From Armillaria gallica (Eukaryota; Basidiomycota; Agaricomycetes; Agaricales; Physalacriaceae), in the NCBI GenBank assembly GCA_037576215.1, contig JBANDB010000001.1, positions 1,860,001 to 1,924,000 on the forward strand: DNA of 64,000 bases. The letters are read 5' to 3'. Position 1 is the first letter of the stretch. Each line of letters opens with the position of its first letter. The notes below the pieces were generated by a model. It ran no database searches and was not told the origin of the DNA. It saw only the letters and a list, made by a program, of their open reading frames with translations. Positions 23,803-35,289 of the stretch are shown here, one piece after another. A program made the translations under genes and the position numbers.

Positions 23803-23885
23803 TTGGACTACTGGTTAACAAGGTGTTGCACTGGTAATGGTCCCTATCAAGGGAGCAGCATGTTTTCTGCACCATTATTGACAAA

Positions 23886-24488
23886 TGAGGCAATATTGCA
23901 GACACATGGCTCACTACTGATGCTTGTGGGTTGGTCAGGAAGAAAAAAAAAAAAAAAAAAAAAAAGGGGAAAGGGGGCAAAGGGAGGAAAGGGAGGGGAA
24001 GTTTGTGATGTACCTACCAATAAACCTGAACCAATTTCAAAGTGTTTCTGTTACTAGCTGAGTCAAGGTAAAAGAAATACTCGACACCAGCTGCAACTGA
24101 TGCCCAAGGCATAGCCACATCTCTTGGCACTTGTGCCATTCACTAGCAAAATGATTTCATGAAAAATCAGTAGGCTGATGCATCTCTAGAAAAATTTATC
24201 ATGGCTTTACAGACATACAACACCTCATAAAATAATAGTTTCCTGACTTTTTAGCTGATGATGAAAGGCATTAGACTTTTCTCACATTTACTTTTGCTAC
24301 TGACTGGAGTCTGAAAATCTTACTATAGACCTGGCAACTTGTGCAGTCTGCACCTCATCATCATTTGCCACTTCTGCATTGACTTCTGCATATCTCTGAC
24401 TCTCTACCACAAAGTAGTAAACACTATTTATTTATTTGTGGAAACAAGGTGAATGATAATTACTATTCCTGCTGGTACTGATTGCACA
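23886..24488. other. Spacer with 23-bp poly(A) tract
   Basis: Contains A-run 23943-23965 in a purine-rich tract just outside the repeat border. No gene or further repeat recognised. Confidence 0.5.
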
Positions 24489-25918
24489 TTAAACTTTCTT
24501 CATGGCTGAACATCTTTGCTTTGGATTTTGGCTGTTCCTGCCAACACAGTCCATTCTACCACAGTCATGGCAGCTGTTTGTGCAGTTTTTGACCCCAGTA
24601 TTCCCTCTACACCCTTCACCTCTTCCACATTTCTGGCATGTCTGGTGAGACCGTTTCCTGCTTGGTCCTTTGACTCTCTCAAACTCAGGCCTTTCAAGTC
24701 CTTCTGGCCATGGATTTGCCATATCATTGTCTGGTGAGTTTGGACACATACATTTCTGAGGGGCCACTATTCCACTAGATTGATTGTCAGCTGTAGTGAC
24801 ATCTTCATTAAAGTGCAGTGTCTGGGATGATGATGGAATACTGGGATACTGAACACAGGGTTCATCAGTTTCTATGGCCGTGGACTGTGGATTGAGCCCT
24901 GAGGAGGGAATCAGCTGCAATAGGGAGAGCCGCTGCAGGACTGGTGGTGCATTATGTGCTCAGGCATCAATATTTCATACCAGTTTATCAATAGGCCTTC
25001 ATTTTTTGTATGTTGCAATCACAGTGTGCTTTGCATTCATTGCTGACTTCCATGTCAAATAATATGTTTTTAGATGCTCGATGAGCTGTTTTACAAACAT
25101 GTAAGGATCATTAAACAGCTGCAGCAGGATCACATCACATACTTTGTAAAATATGGTCTCTTCATCTGTGTGATTGTTCCAAGTTGTTACTGCATCTAAC
25201 CATACTGGTTCTGATTCTGGGGCGGCTGTAAACAATGGCTCATTCAACATGCAATCTGAGAATAGCTGCTTTTCCTCAGTGGTGTGAACAGTGAGCACTG
25301 CAAAGTGTGTGTCTTGCTTTCTCTGTTGGAGATACAAGTACACCCGTTTATATCCATGGACTTAATAGTAGTTACGCTTCGTCTTATTTTAATTCTTCTA
25401 TTGTTTCTGTCTACTTACATTTGTGCTGTCACTGAATAGTATATATACCTCGTAGATTTACTTCCGCACCTCAGACATGTTCTCTCGCATTATGAGTGCC
25501 AGTCTGAGGTGAGATATCTTTACTTACTTATATTCTTATCTTTTACTTACATTCACCATAGTTAATATTTTATTAAGTGATCAGACATGTTCTCTCGCAT
25601 TACAAGTGCCAGTCTGAGTTAATATCTTATTAGATAACTACTACTTGCACTCTAGTATTCTAACATTCTCACCAAATACTGGAATTTTTTGGGTGGATTT
25701 GCTTGGTTGAAGTTGGTAATAGCACTCAAGGTTTGAACATTAGCTGGGATGGGAAGGATGCCAAATACTTCAGTAGTTAGTGTGTAGAGGTCACCATTGA
25801 TCCATCTGGCAACAGGATGTGATGCTGGAACATGGCTACAGATTATCTCTGAGTTCAGAAGCACTTGCCGTTTGTTTGTAAGCCACACATTGAAGTGTCC
25901 CTTGTATCTCTGTCCCAT
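24489..25918 (-). pseudogene. Remnant of Cys-rich-tailed, probably transposon-associated gene
   Basis: Three open stretches on the minus strand appear to be parts of one gene: 25918-25652 (GQRYKGHFNVWLTNKRQVLL, then ARWINGDLYTLTTEVFGILP), 25343-24999 (a helical, Trp/Phe-rich region with AVTTWNNHTDEETIFYKVCD) and 24920-24489, which ends in CQKCGRGEGCRG, CTNSCHDCGRMDC and RNSQNPKQRC, a double zinc-knuckle-like tail. The tail resembles, in shorter form, the exon at 1400-1455. No intact frame connects the parts. I do not recognise a transposase core; the assignment to a mobile-element gene rests only on the tail and the surroundings. Confidence 0.4.
25470..25617. repeat. Pair of 39-bp hairpin-forming repeats
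   Basis: CTCAGACATG...CAGTCTGAG at 25470-25508 recurs at 25581-25617 with two changes. Each has CTCAGAC/GTCTGAG arms around a 25-nt loop that is itself conserved (TTCTCTCGCATTA). Confidence 0.6.
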
Positions 25919-28900
25919 TGAATTGTATGTTCCAACCTATAGATAGATTATCTATATAATCTATATATTAAGACAGGTCGATGATGATATAATAAGGCAG
26001 ACTTTGAATTTTTGGCCATTGCCATGGCCCAGCCTATTCCAGCTGAGTTCGAACTTCACCATGCTGCTATGGTGTGGCTTCATGCCTGTCCCCTTCCCTT
26101 CTTACCCTCTGCTCTGTTCCACTCACTCCCTCACAGTGTATCATCTCAGGCAAGCATTACAGTCCTTTTACATATAATAAGGATTTTTGGGATTTCTCAC
26201 AGTACTGTCTATCAATCTTTGATTGAAGTTTTTGTTTCTGATTTTCTCTGCAGGTGTCTTTGCCTCTTTCTCACACAAAATTGCTACTATTTTCCACCTC
26301 TCCATATATCTGTGATGTATGTACCACTATTAATTTTTTAAGATCAGTGCTCATGACTTTCTTTTAATAGGTCTCCATCTACTCCTACTAGAGAGAATGA
26401 TCATTTTGATTTTTCAGCTCCAGTTACACCAGAGCAGAATCATCATGCAGAACAGGAGCAGGATTGTCTTCAGTGTCTTCAGATGACCTCCCCCTCTATC
26501 TATCGTGATCGATCACCATGGCCAGGTTCTGATCTTAATATTGAACTTCCATGTTTTAATATACCACCTGAGACCTATATTTTATCTCAGTTAGATCATC
26601 CATGTGAACATCCTATGCCTGTAGTACTATCTCTGCCTGTTTTTCCCACCAAAGGTAGATGTCGTAGACAATTACATAGTGGAGCTCCTAAAGAGCAGTC
26701 ATCTGCATTTGATAGTACTTCTATTCCACAGCTTCCTGCAGGTCCACAAGGCCATGGATGTGGTGGTGGTTGAGGACATGGGCAAGGGAGAGCTATTGAA
26801 ATTCATCCTCCACACACTGAGCCACCACAAAATATTGACCAAGAAACTTCTGCTGAGCATCACCAGCAATCACCATCACCTATAAGAGAGTCACCACCTC
26901 TGCAGCCACCTTTACCCCTACCACATCAGCATCAACCACCACATGCTATTTCTGTACAATTTTCTATAGCAAGATGTCCATATGCTGAGGTGTATGCTCA
27001 GTATGATATTGGAAGTAGAAATCGCATTTGTGAATATTGTGGAGTATTACATTGGAATGATGAACAACTTAAGCACAAGTCAAGAGTTACACCACAATTC
27101 GGGATATGTTGTCTACAAGGGCAGGTCAAATTACCTCACCTTCTTCCTACTCCTGCCATTCTTCAAAATCTTCTTTGTGGCAACAATCCATTGTCAAAAG
27201 CCTTTTTACAAGATATTAGACAGTATAATGCAGCATTGGCATTTACATCTGTAGCTGTAAAAGTTGATGAGGCAATTACCAACTCTTCAGGACCATACTA
27301 CTTTTGTGTATCTGGCGAGCTTCATCATCTGATGGGATCTCTGCTGCCTAAGGAAGAAAGGAAATTGTCTTATGCACAGCTGTACATACATGATCCAGCA
27401 GAGGCATTGAATATGTGTAATCGCCACAATCCTAACTTAAATCCTGAAATCATGTCTCAATTACAAGATTTATTGCAGGATGTGAATCTATATGTGGCTT
27501 TGTATCGTCATGCATATCTCATTATGAAGAACAAGCCCCATGAAGAATATCCAAATATTGAAGTACAATTGCATGTGGGTGATGGTACTGATAGGTGATG
27601 GTATAATCTTCCAACAGTAAATGAGTTGGCTGCTATTATTCCTGGAGATAGATGTGGATGCAGCTACTAATGCAGATGGATTGCAAGACTCTGGCCAGCA
27701 TATTGTCCTACCATCATCACACACTGGCAGTCCCCATGCAATGTATCAGCTGTATCAGGATTCTATGGCAATTTGTAGAGCTTTGCAGAAGCCAGATATC
27801 TTTCTTACAATGACAGCAAACTCACAGTGGCTAGAAATTGTTGAGGCTCTGAAGCATACAGATGGACCAGATTAGAAGGTGGAGGATCAACCTGATATTG
27901 TGGCCAAGGTTTTCCAGTTAAAGAAGGAGGCCTTACTGGATGAAATCAAGAAGAGTAGAATATTTGGCAAAGTTAGGGCTATAGTGCATACTATTGAATT
28001 TCAGAAGCATGGACTCCCTCATATGCATCTTCTGATTTTTCTGGATTCTGAAGACAAGATTTGCACACCTGCTGATGCTGATTCAGTCTCATGTGCCCAG
28101 ATTCCTGATCCTGTTACTCAGCCAGTTCTTTATGAGATTGTCACCAGATGCATAGTCCATAGTCCATGTGATCACTGCTGCAAAGGGCCTGATGGTTGCT
28201 GTACAAAGAACTTTCCATTATCTCTCCATTTGATGAGAAAGGAGTGGCCATGCTTGCTTGGGGCAGAGGTGCTGCATGCGTCTGCCTGATGTCTGATTTC
28301 TCCACACCTGAGGTATAAGGGACGAAAGGAATTGGTGCGTCCAATGGTATCCCACTAATTGATGTCATATGGCATGAATTGTTTGCTTGGAAATCCTCCT
28401 GAGGGTTTTTCCCATCTCCATCAACCTTTGCCACCTGTCTGGGCCTCTTGCTGGAATAGCAAGTAATTATCCTTTGCAGTTTGCACTTGAAAAGATTTCA
28501 ATGAGCACACTGAATTCACTAATGATGGATATCCAAATTTGGCACATCCTAACAATGGTCGTGAGTATGTTAAAATATGTGGTCAAATCTGTACTGTCTA
28601 TACCAACTGTGATATTGTCCCATACAATCCTTATCTTAGTGCAAAATATAACTGTCACATCAATGTGGAGGTTTGTGTTTCTGTCAATGCCATCAAATAT
28701 ATCCATAAATACATCTACAAGGGCCATGACAGGACTATATTAGAGGTTTAGGATCATGATGAGATTAAAGAGTTTCTGGATGTACACTACATCTCTGCTA
28801 TTGAAGTATGCTGGAGAATCTTTTTATTTCGGCTACATCAGGAGGAGCCAAATGTTGTCAGTCTTCAGGTCCATCTCCCTGATGAACAGTTTATCACATA

Positions 28901-30071
28901 TGATGAGAATGACAGTCCAGAAGAGGTGTTAGCAGCTGCAGAGGCAAAGACAACAACTCTGTTACAATGGTTTGATCTCAATAAAAGAGATCCCAGTGCA
29001 CATCAGTATCTGTATCAAGACATTCCTGCCCACTATACCTGGAACAACAGCAAGAAATGCTGGAATCCATATCAAAGATACACAACTATTGGTGTTACCA
29101 TTGGCTGGATGTATCAGGCTGCCCCCTCATCTGGTGAGCGGTTCTATCTATGGCTTCTTTTGACTGCTGTTGCCGGTGCTCAATCCTTCCAACACTTACG
29201 CACTATCAACAATGTGGAGTGTGCTACTTTTAAAGAGGCATGCATTGCTATGGGATTGCTGGAAAATGATAATGAATGGAGACAATGCTTACAGGAGGCA
29301 GCTATTATGCAGTCAGGAGCACAGTTACAATCACTATTTGTGACTCTTCTTCTTTTCTGCCAGCCAGCAAAGCCAGATGAGCTGTGGGAGAAGTTCAAGG
29401 AGAACATTTGTGATGATTTGGCATATAAGCTTCACCAACGTGATGTTCCAAATCCAACAAATGCTCAGCTCTATGATTTTAGTCTCTATCTTATCAATAA
29501 GCTTCTTCAATCTCATGGTCATCGTTTCTCTGAGTGGACCCAGATGCCAGCCTCTACCATGGACTGGGCTGCTTATGAAGATAATCCTCTTCTAGCTGCA
29601 CAGCTGGCCTATGATATCCCATCTCTGCAGCAATTAGTTGCTAACAATCTTCAAACATTCAATGAAAAGCAAAAGACTGCCTATAATACTGTGTTTGACT
29701 CTACTATGAATGAACGAGGGAAATTAGTATTTCTGCATAGTGCTAGAGGTGGTGGAAAGACTTTTGTATGCAATACTATTGCTGCTGCTGTTTGTGCCAA
29801 AGGAAAGATTGCATTGACCTGTGCCTCCTCCAGTATATCAGCAATTCTCTTAGTTGGAGAGTGTACCAGCCACAGCATCTTCAAAATTCCAATTTCCTCA
29901 TGTGATGATACAACATGCAGCATTTGCAGAGGCACTCACTTAGCTGAACTTCTTTGTCGAACCTCTCTCATCATTTGGGATGAGGTTCCTATGCAGAACC
30001 GACATGATAGAGACTATTGATTGTACTCTTCATGATATCTGCAATAAGGATGCTCCTTTTGGTGGAAAAAC

Positions 30072-30956
30072 CAAGGGGGCGGTGTGCTTAAAATCCAGCA
30101 CATAGGGTGGGGGGGGGAGGGGGAGGGGTACGGACCTTAAATGTGAAACTGACTGCCTTCTCTGAAATGGCATATTCTGCATGCAAAATGGCTAGCTTGC
30201 AGCTGATTTCTATGAAAGACAACATTTAGTGCAATTTACATTGGATTGCTGCAGCTGGGCATGGCCAGGAACGCAGATTGAGCAAATATAGTAATGGCAT
30301 GGCTGAGTCAACGATAACAGGCAGTTTGGGCCATGTTCCATTTCTAGGACTTTCGTTAATACCGTGGTCATCACAGCTTGATGGGGAAGAAGAAGAATAC
30401 AGCACCGGTGAGAACAGACCTAGCATGCGTACAGCATCTTTCTGACCCTTTGCCTTTCCCTTAGACCGTGTTCGATGTGTCAAGCAGTGGGCTCATGGCT
30501 ACGCACTTTGCATTCTTCACAGAAACAGAAGAGAGCAGACTTCAATGCCAATCCAGAGTTCAGTGGACCATATGTTTGTGATGAATGTGATCTGATAATT
30601 GTTGTGTTGGAGCTCTTGATGTGTAACTGTCCAGGGTGCTACTTGAAGGTAAGATCTGGCATTGTTTACTGCTTCTCACTGTGGCTTATATCTCTCAAAG
30701 TATCATCTCTCGTGTCGAGGGCTTCTTGAAAAGCCTGCTAATGAGTGGTTCTGTGATGATGATTGCAAAAGAAATGCTGGATTTCGAGTTTCGCAGAGAT
30801 GACATTGATTAAAGTGGTGTAGTTGTAGAATTTATCTTCCCAAAATGGATATATTACTACCTGATTAGGAAGGAGAGGGAGGGGGGGTGGGGGGGTGGTC
30901 ACCTTAAATGTGAAAATGTATGCCATGTGTCTTTTTTGAATCCCGCCACCCCCTTG
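30072..30956. mobile_element. Non-autonomous hAT-type element nested in the Helitron
   Basis: 885 bp bounded by CAAGGGGG(C/T)GG inverted ends (30072 and, reversed, 30956) and flanked by a perfect 8-bp duplication GGAAAAAC at 30064-30071 and 30957-30964. Removing it with one duplication restores the Helitron helicase frame as PFGGKTVLFDGDFHQ. 8-bp duplications and C-A-rich short TIRs are typical of hAT elements. G-rich tracts followed by CCTTAAATGTGAAA occur in direct orientation near both ends (30133 and 30901). No transposase inside. Confidence 0.85.
30500..30796 (+). pseudogene. PHD-finger-like gene fragment inside the hAT-type element
   Basis: Exon ending about 30648 reads NPEFSGPYVCDECDLII...CNCPGCYLK; a GTAAGA...CAAAG intron follows, then YHLSCRGLLEKPANEWFCDD and DCKRNAGFRVSQR with stop TGA. 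The Cys/His spacing (CDEC, CPGC, HLSC, WFCxxxC) fits a PHD zinc finger. With an intron still present, this looks like captured genomic gene DNA rather than transposase. Confidence 0.55.
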
Positions 30957-31989
30957 GGAAAAACTGTACTTTTTGATGGTACATGTGCTTATTCTGAGTC
31001 ACTATAGATTGTCATTTCTGATTATTTATTTTAGGAGACTTTCATCAGACATTGCCAGTTGTTTCACAAGGATCACAGGAGCAGATTGTTGCAGCTTCAT
31101 TTTGCCATTCACCTTTATGGCCTCACATTGAAGTCATTCATTTGAAGAAAAACATGTGCCTGGATCAGACTCCTAAAAATGTAGAGTTTGCCTGTTAGCT
31201 ACTTACTGTTGGTGCAGGTGAAGGACTTACTGATGATCATACTATCACTCTTCCTGCTTCTATGCATCTGGCCAACAATTCACTCTCTGAACTCATTGAA
31301 TATATCTATCCAAACATTCAAGCTGGCCACTTCCAAGACTGCTTCTTTTTAGAATGAACAATTCTTTCTGGATGCAATGACGATGTTGATGAAATCAATC
31401 AACAGGTTCTGGATATGTTTCAGAACAAGAGACAGTTTATTGGAGTACAGACAAGACAATAGAGGAAGAGTTGGATGATGCTGCTACTCTTTATCCAGTG
31501 GAGTTTCTTCAAAATTTCAATGCCTCTGGATTGCCACATGCAAAGCTAGTTCTCAAAGTTGGATGTCCTCTTATGCTTCTCCGCAATCTGGATCCAGCAA
31601 ATGGCCTATGCAATGGGACATGGATGATTCTCACATGTTTCCATCCTCATGTATTAGAATGTCATCTTCTCAGTGGTAACAATGCAGGCAAGGCTGTTTT
31701 CATCCCACACATCACAATCAATGCAGATACAGCTGAACTTCCTATTGCATTTTCATATTGCCAATTTCCAGTCAGATTGGCTTTTGCAATGACAATTAAC
31801 AAGTCTCAAGGACAGTCAGTTACTTATGTTGGATTAGATTTATGTACTCCTGTTTTTTCTCATGGACAACTGTATGTAGCACTTAGCCATTGCACTTCTG
31901 GACAATGGATTCGAGTTCTCTTTCCAGATACAGAAAAAGGTACAAATACTTTGAATATTGTATACCCTGAGGCTCTATTACGTTCATAA

Positions 31990-32318
31990 TACATATTTTT
32001 TTCTGAACTAATAACTGACACTCCCAAGTAATAAGCTGGGTTTGGGGTGGGCCCCAACAAGCCGAAGTCCCATGTCATAGTCAGGTTGCTGGGACCTGAG
32101 GTACAAGTGTTCAGCAATCGTGACAAAGACACGGGGCATAGGCTTGTCATTATATGAAGACAGTGTTATGATTTATTCACTTTTTTCCTTTATCTTATCT
32201 TATCTCTCACACCAGGCTGCTGAACATAAGAGCAACTGTGTGTGTTCCTATATTATCTGCTCATTCCCATGTTATCTCTTCGTATTGCATGATCCTCGCT
32301 TCGCTACCGCATGCTCTA
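31990..32318. other. Possible Helitron 3' flank
   Basis: Follows the helicase stop. Contains GC-rich GGGTTTGGGGTGGGCCCC; no terminal hairpin-CTRR could be assigned with confidence. Confidence 0.3.
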
Positions 32319-32584
32319 CACTGCATGATGGCTTTGATATGTGAGGCTGAAATATTGAAATTGAAAAATATTTATTTTTAGCTAGTTTTTAGCTTAAAAT
32401 ATCAAAGAAATATGCATAATATCTTTTTTATATTTGTGAAAATCACCTCAAAACTGAATAAAATCACAAATATAGAAAAGATATTGTGCATATCTCTTTG
32501 ATATTTTAGGCTAAAAATTGGCTAAAAATAAATATCTTTCAATTTCAATATTTCAGCCTCACATATCAAAGCCATCATGCAGTG
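32319..32584. mobile_element. Fold-back MITE (266 bp long hairpin)
   Basis: Nearly the whole element is an inverted repeat: CACTGCATGATGGCTTTGAT at the left is mirrored by the complement at 32584, and the two roughly 120-bp arms meet around an AT-rich loop near 32442-32465. Flanked by CTA at 32316-32318 and 32585-32587, a possible 3-bp target duplication as in PIF/Harbinger-type MITEs. No coding capacity. Confidence 0.8.
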
Positions 32585-32587
32585 CTA

Positions 32588-34570
32588 GCTCAGATCTCTC
32601 ACGAACGACTTATGTATAGACCCTCACTCCGAGTATTTAAGTAGTAGCTCTTGTAGTATGTACGCCAGCCTCAAGCTAACTTTAATCTATACTGAAACTA
32701 TTGCTTAATTCCTTGCTAAGAACTAAAAACTTAGCCAGTGTCATGCCTGCAGTGTGTCTAAGGGTGTAATTTTGCAAAATATCATACCTTACACTTTAGC
32801 AATGCAGAGGCATCGTGAGTGGGCTGACAGTGCAAGTGGCACGCGAAGAAGCAAGGTCACCGAGGTAGAGAGCTCTATAACAGAAAAAGAAGCAACGGGA
32901 TTAAAACATAAGGACTTCATCGTTGCACTGTACCTTATGGGCATGCACGGCAATAAGGCTGAAGGGCGAGCTAGATTGCCAAACCACCCATTTGCAATAG
33001 AGGACTCAGCTGGAGTGGGATGCGCTTGTACGTGGGCCGAGGCTAATTTAGATAACGACGTGTCTGTAATCTATGATGCATGGTCCCTGGAGATCCGGAA
33101 AAATGATATCACACATGGGGTAATCAAGAGAACCCCAGGCATGGCTTAGAAACAGGCTTCGGCCAATGGAAGTAGTGAGTGGACTAGAAAGCCAAGGCAT
33201 TTCTTGGTTACCGAGTCTAGAACATGATGCTGTCACCTTTGGAGCAGACCTGAAAGCTGAATACCAAGTGTGATCGGTGATCAAGGATTAAGCAGCTATT
33301 GAGTGCACACTCATGAGCTACTCTACTGCTAGGGCAAGCGATGTAGACATCGCTTAGCTCTTTGAGGATACTAAAAAGAGGAACAAGTGGTGTGCTACCT
33401 AGAGTGCTGGGCCAGTTCGGACAAGGAATACCTGGCTGAAAAAGAAGTAAATTACTAAAAACCTGTTTGTAACAATCAATCTCCCGTAGTATAAGTAGAG
33501 TAGATTTTCATGTATTAAAGGCAAGATACCTACCCCCCACATATAGTAATAAAGTTTCAGTTTGGATCTGGACTTGTTGCGATACATAAGAGTTAGTAGC
33601 TTCGAGCCTCATCTAGAATGCAAGTTTAGTAAGCTCACAGAGAAGTAGAACAAAAGAAACATTTTGGATAAAAACTTCAGTTTACTTGAGATAAGAAAGA
33701 GATTCAGGGCAGTGATGCTGTGCCCATCTTGAGAGTTTGCTGAGATAAATCTGAGAGAAAAGCTCTGTTCCTTTTCTGGTTCAGTGTGAAAAGAGAATTT
33801 GTGTTGTGTCAGCCTCTGTGTAGGTCTAGAAGTAGTTGCAAGGGAATCAGCCAGCCTGAGCTGTTCTAGCAGTTGCATGAAGTGTGACAGGTGTGCGCAG
33901 TTGGACCTTGCGGCACCGTTGTTAGGGTGAGCACACTGTGTGAGGACTTGTGGAGATGGTTCTGAGAGTAATTAAGACTTGAGTGGGAGTGCCAAGGGCC
34001 TCCATCGTGACGAGTTTGGAAGTCAGGTTTAGCCACTAAGAGAAAGGCAGCATCGCGTGCAGATTAGATCTAGCGGCAGGCCATACTTAGCGAGCTCACT
34101 GACCAAACTTGGTCAACTTGTGGATCTGCGTATCCGTGTGTTCCGGCTATTGAAATATATTTTGCCTCAAGGGTTGCGTGGTTCACCATGCTCTCTTGTA
34201 AAAAGCTCCGAAGAGCTAGAGAATTTGAGACTAGCTTGAAAATACTACATTGTTGCACGTATCATTCTAGCGAGCTCACTGAGAGAAATTGGGATACTGT
34301 CAGTGCGCAAGTAGAATTAAAATCCTTGCTCCCCTCTGCATTTAAGGAGATTGTGTGTGTGTGTGTTTAGTGGGGTTGAGTTGGGTTTGGTGTGTGTTCA
34401 CGCTAGGCCATGCTCAGTTTCACGGGTGCCCATCACCAGCCTCATCACCGGATCGCCTATCCCTTAAGGAATTCATCGGTGACTGCCCAAACACAAGACA
34501 GCCAGTGTTTATCCTTGATAGGAGTTCAGGTCTAATAATTAGCTCGAGGCTTATCCCTGCTCCTTAACTG
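32588..34570. other. Gene-poor, likely repeat-derived DNA
   Basis: One frame at 32754-33149 (131 codons, plus, no recognisable domain) may be chance. AGCGAGCTCACTGA occurs twice (near 34088 and 34270). A (GT)n tract is at 34351-34367. Nothing else recognised. Confidence 0.35.
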
Positions 34571-34578
34571 GAGCCTAC

Positions 34579-35289
34579 ATGACAACGACACTCGATATCC
34601 TATTATCTGGAGTCTACCTTGCAGTCGGCACAGCACTCTTTGTGGCTGCTCTTGTGCTAGCAATACTATTCCATTACAGAGTAACCCCTCATATTCGACA
34701 GAACAACAATTGGCCCCCTCCCCCTCCTATAAACTATGTCCTCCCACAGCAGCCACCACCAGCACACCTCTACCCACCCCTACCATGCCAAGCACCAGTG
34801 CTCGACAAGCACTCTAGCATCGACAACAGGAGAGACAAAGAAGATGTTTCTGGGGAGATGGAGGTTGGCGTTCAAGAAGAAAGCAATGGAAGCATTGCTG
34901 GAGCAAGGCTCCCCTTTATCCAGCTTTCTCCCAATGGCTCCTCCCATCACGAGTCCGCCAGCGCTACCCCCCATCCAGTACGAGCCCCTCCCACTGCTGC
35001 AGACCTGGCAAGGTACCTTGTCCAACTTGGCCTGGGGACAGCAGGCTCTCGCAGTTCCCCAACCGCCGAGCAACCTTCCAGCAGTCATCCTAGGGGTAGC
35101 ACAGTTCTCCCAACCACCTATGGGCCCCACGACATCTTCATCAGTTCCACTTCCGAGCTCGACCTTGTCTGGGACACCTCAATCTACCCTACACTGCCTT
35201 CTTCCCCCATCAAGGAAACCCATATCAAGCCAGAATGCCAGACCCCGATTATCCTGTCATACACTGGGACAAGCCAGTATAAATCATGA
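34579..35289 (+). CDS. Transmembrane, Pro-rich protein of unknown function
   Basis: 236 codons. Residues 5-30 are a strong membrane helix (LLSGVYLAVGTALFVAALVL), followed by a Pro/Gln stretch (NNNWPPPPPINYVLPQQPPP) and a long Ser/Pro-rich disordered region. Composition is unlike housekeeping genes of the window. The stop TGA overlaps the ATG of the next frame by ATGA (35286-35289). No family recognised; a gag-like or orphan gene within repeat-derived DNA is possible. Confidence 0.45.
   Translation: MTTTLDILLSGVYLAVGTALFVAALVLAILFHYRVTPHIRQNNNWPPPPPINYVLPQQPPPAHLYPPLPCQAPVLDKHSSIDNRRDKEDVSGEMEVGVQEESNGSIAGARLPFIQLSPNGSSHHESASATPHPVRAPPTAADLARYLVQLGLGTAGSRSSPTAEQPSSSHPRGSTVLPTTYGPHDIFISSTSELDLVWDTSIYPTLPSSPIKETHIKPECQTPIILSYTGTSQYKS

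Larger units (their letters stand above)
14578..23885. repeat. Segmental repeat, copy 1 (direct repeat of 52920-62419)
   Basis: From TAAACTGGGCAGTCGACTTG at 14578 to TTATTGACAAA at 23885 the sequence is repeated in the same orientation at 52920-62419, with scattered single-base differences and small indels. Similarity is interrupted once: 18734-20023 here is unrelated to 57028-58293 in copy 2. No terminal inverted repeats and no target-site duplication are visible at the outer borders. Contents in order: a membrane-protein gene, a small acidic protein, a second minus-strand gene, the exchanged core, a small plus-strand gene and a HET-domain gene. Confidence 0.9.
26390..31989 (+). mobile_element. 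Helitron, degraded (RepHel protein in pieces)
   Basis: Plus-strand frames together spell a RepHel protein. About 26390-26940: N-terminal His/Pro/Gln-rich region with a stop. 26990-27598: QYDIGSRNRICEYCGVLHWN and downstream region. 27780-28100: Rep part with FLTMTANSQWLEIVEAL and the HUH-type site FQKHGLPHMHLLIFL. 28500-28750: NAIKYIHKYIYKGHD. 28926-30020: linker and Pif1-like helicase with Walker A HSARGGGKTF and Walker B LIIWDEVPMQNR. After a nested element (30072-30956): LFDGDFHQTLPVV from about 30968. 31471-31989: helicase C-terminus with AMTINKSQGQSVTYVGLDL and YVALSHCTSGQW. Multiple frameshifts and stops make it inactive. I could not fix the 5'-TC or 3'-CTRR ends. Confidence 0.85.

Noticed and set aside
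23943..23965. Poly(A) tail of a LINE or processed retrocopy at the border of copy 1
   Set aside because: The neighbouring HET gene keeps its intron, the A run lies outside the shared segment, and no target duplication is visible.
22337..23980. Long minus-strand frames across the HET genes
   Set aside because: They are shadows of the conserved plus-strand HET frame and change arbitrarily between the two copies.
32754..33149. Retroelement gag frame of 131 codons
   Set aside because: No zinc knuckle, no LTR pair and no downstream pol; may be chance.
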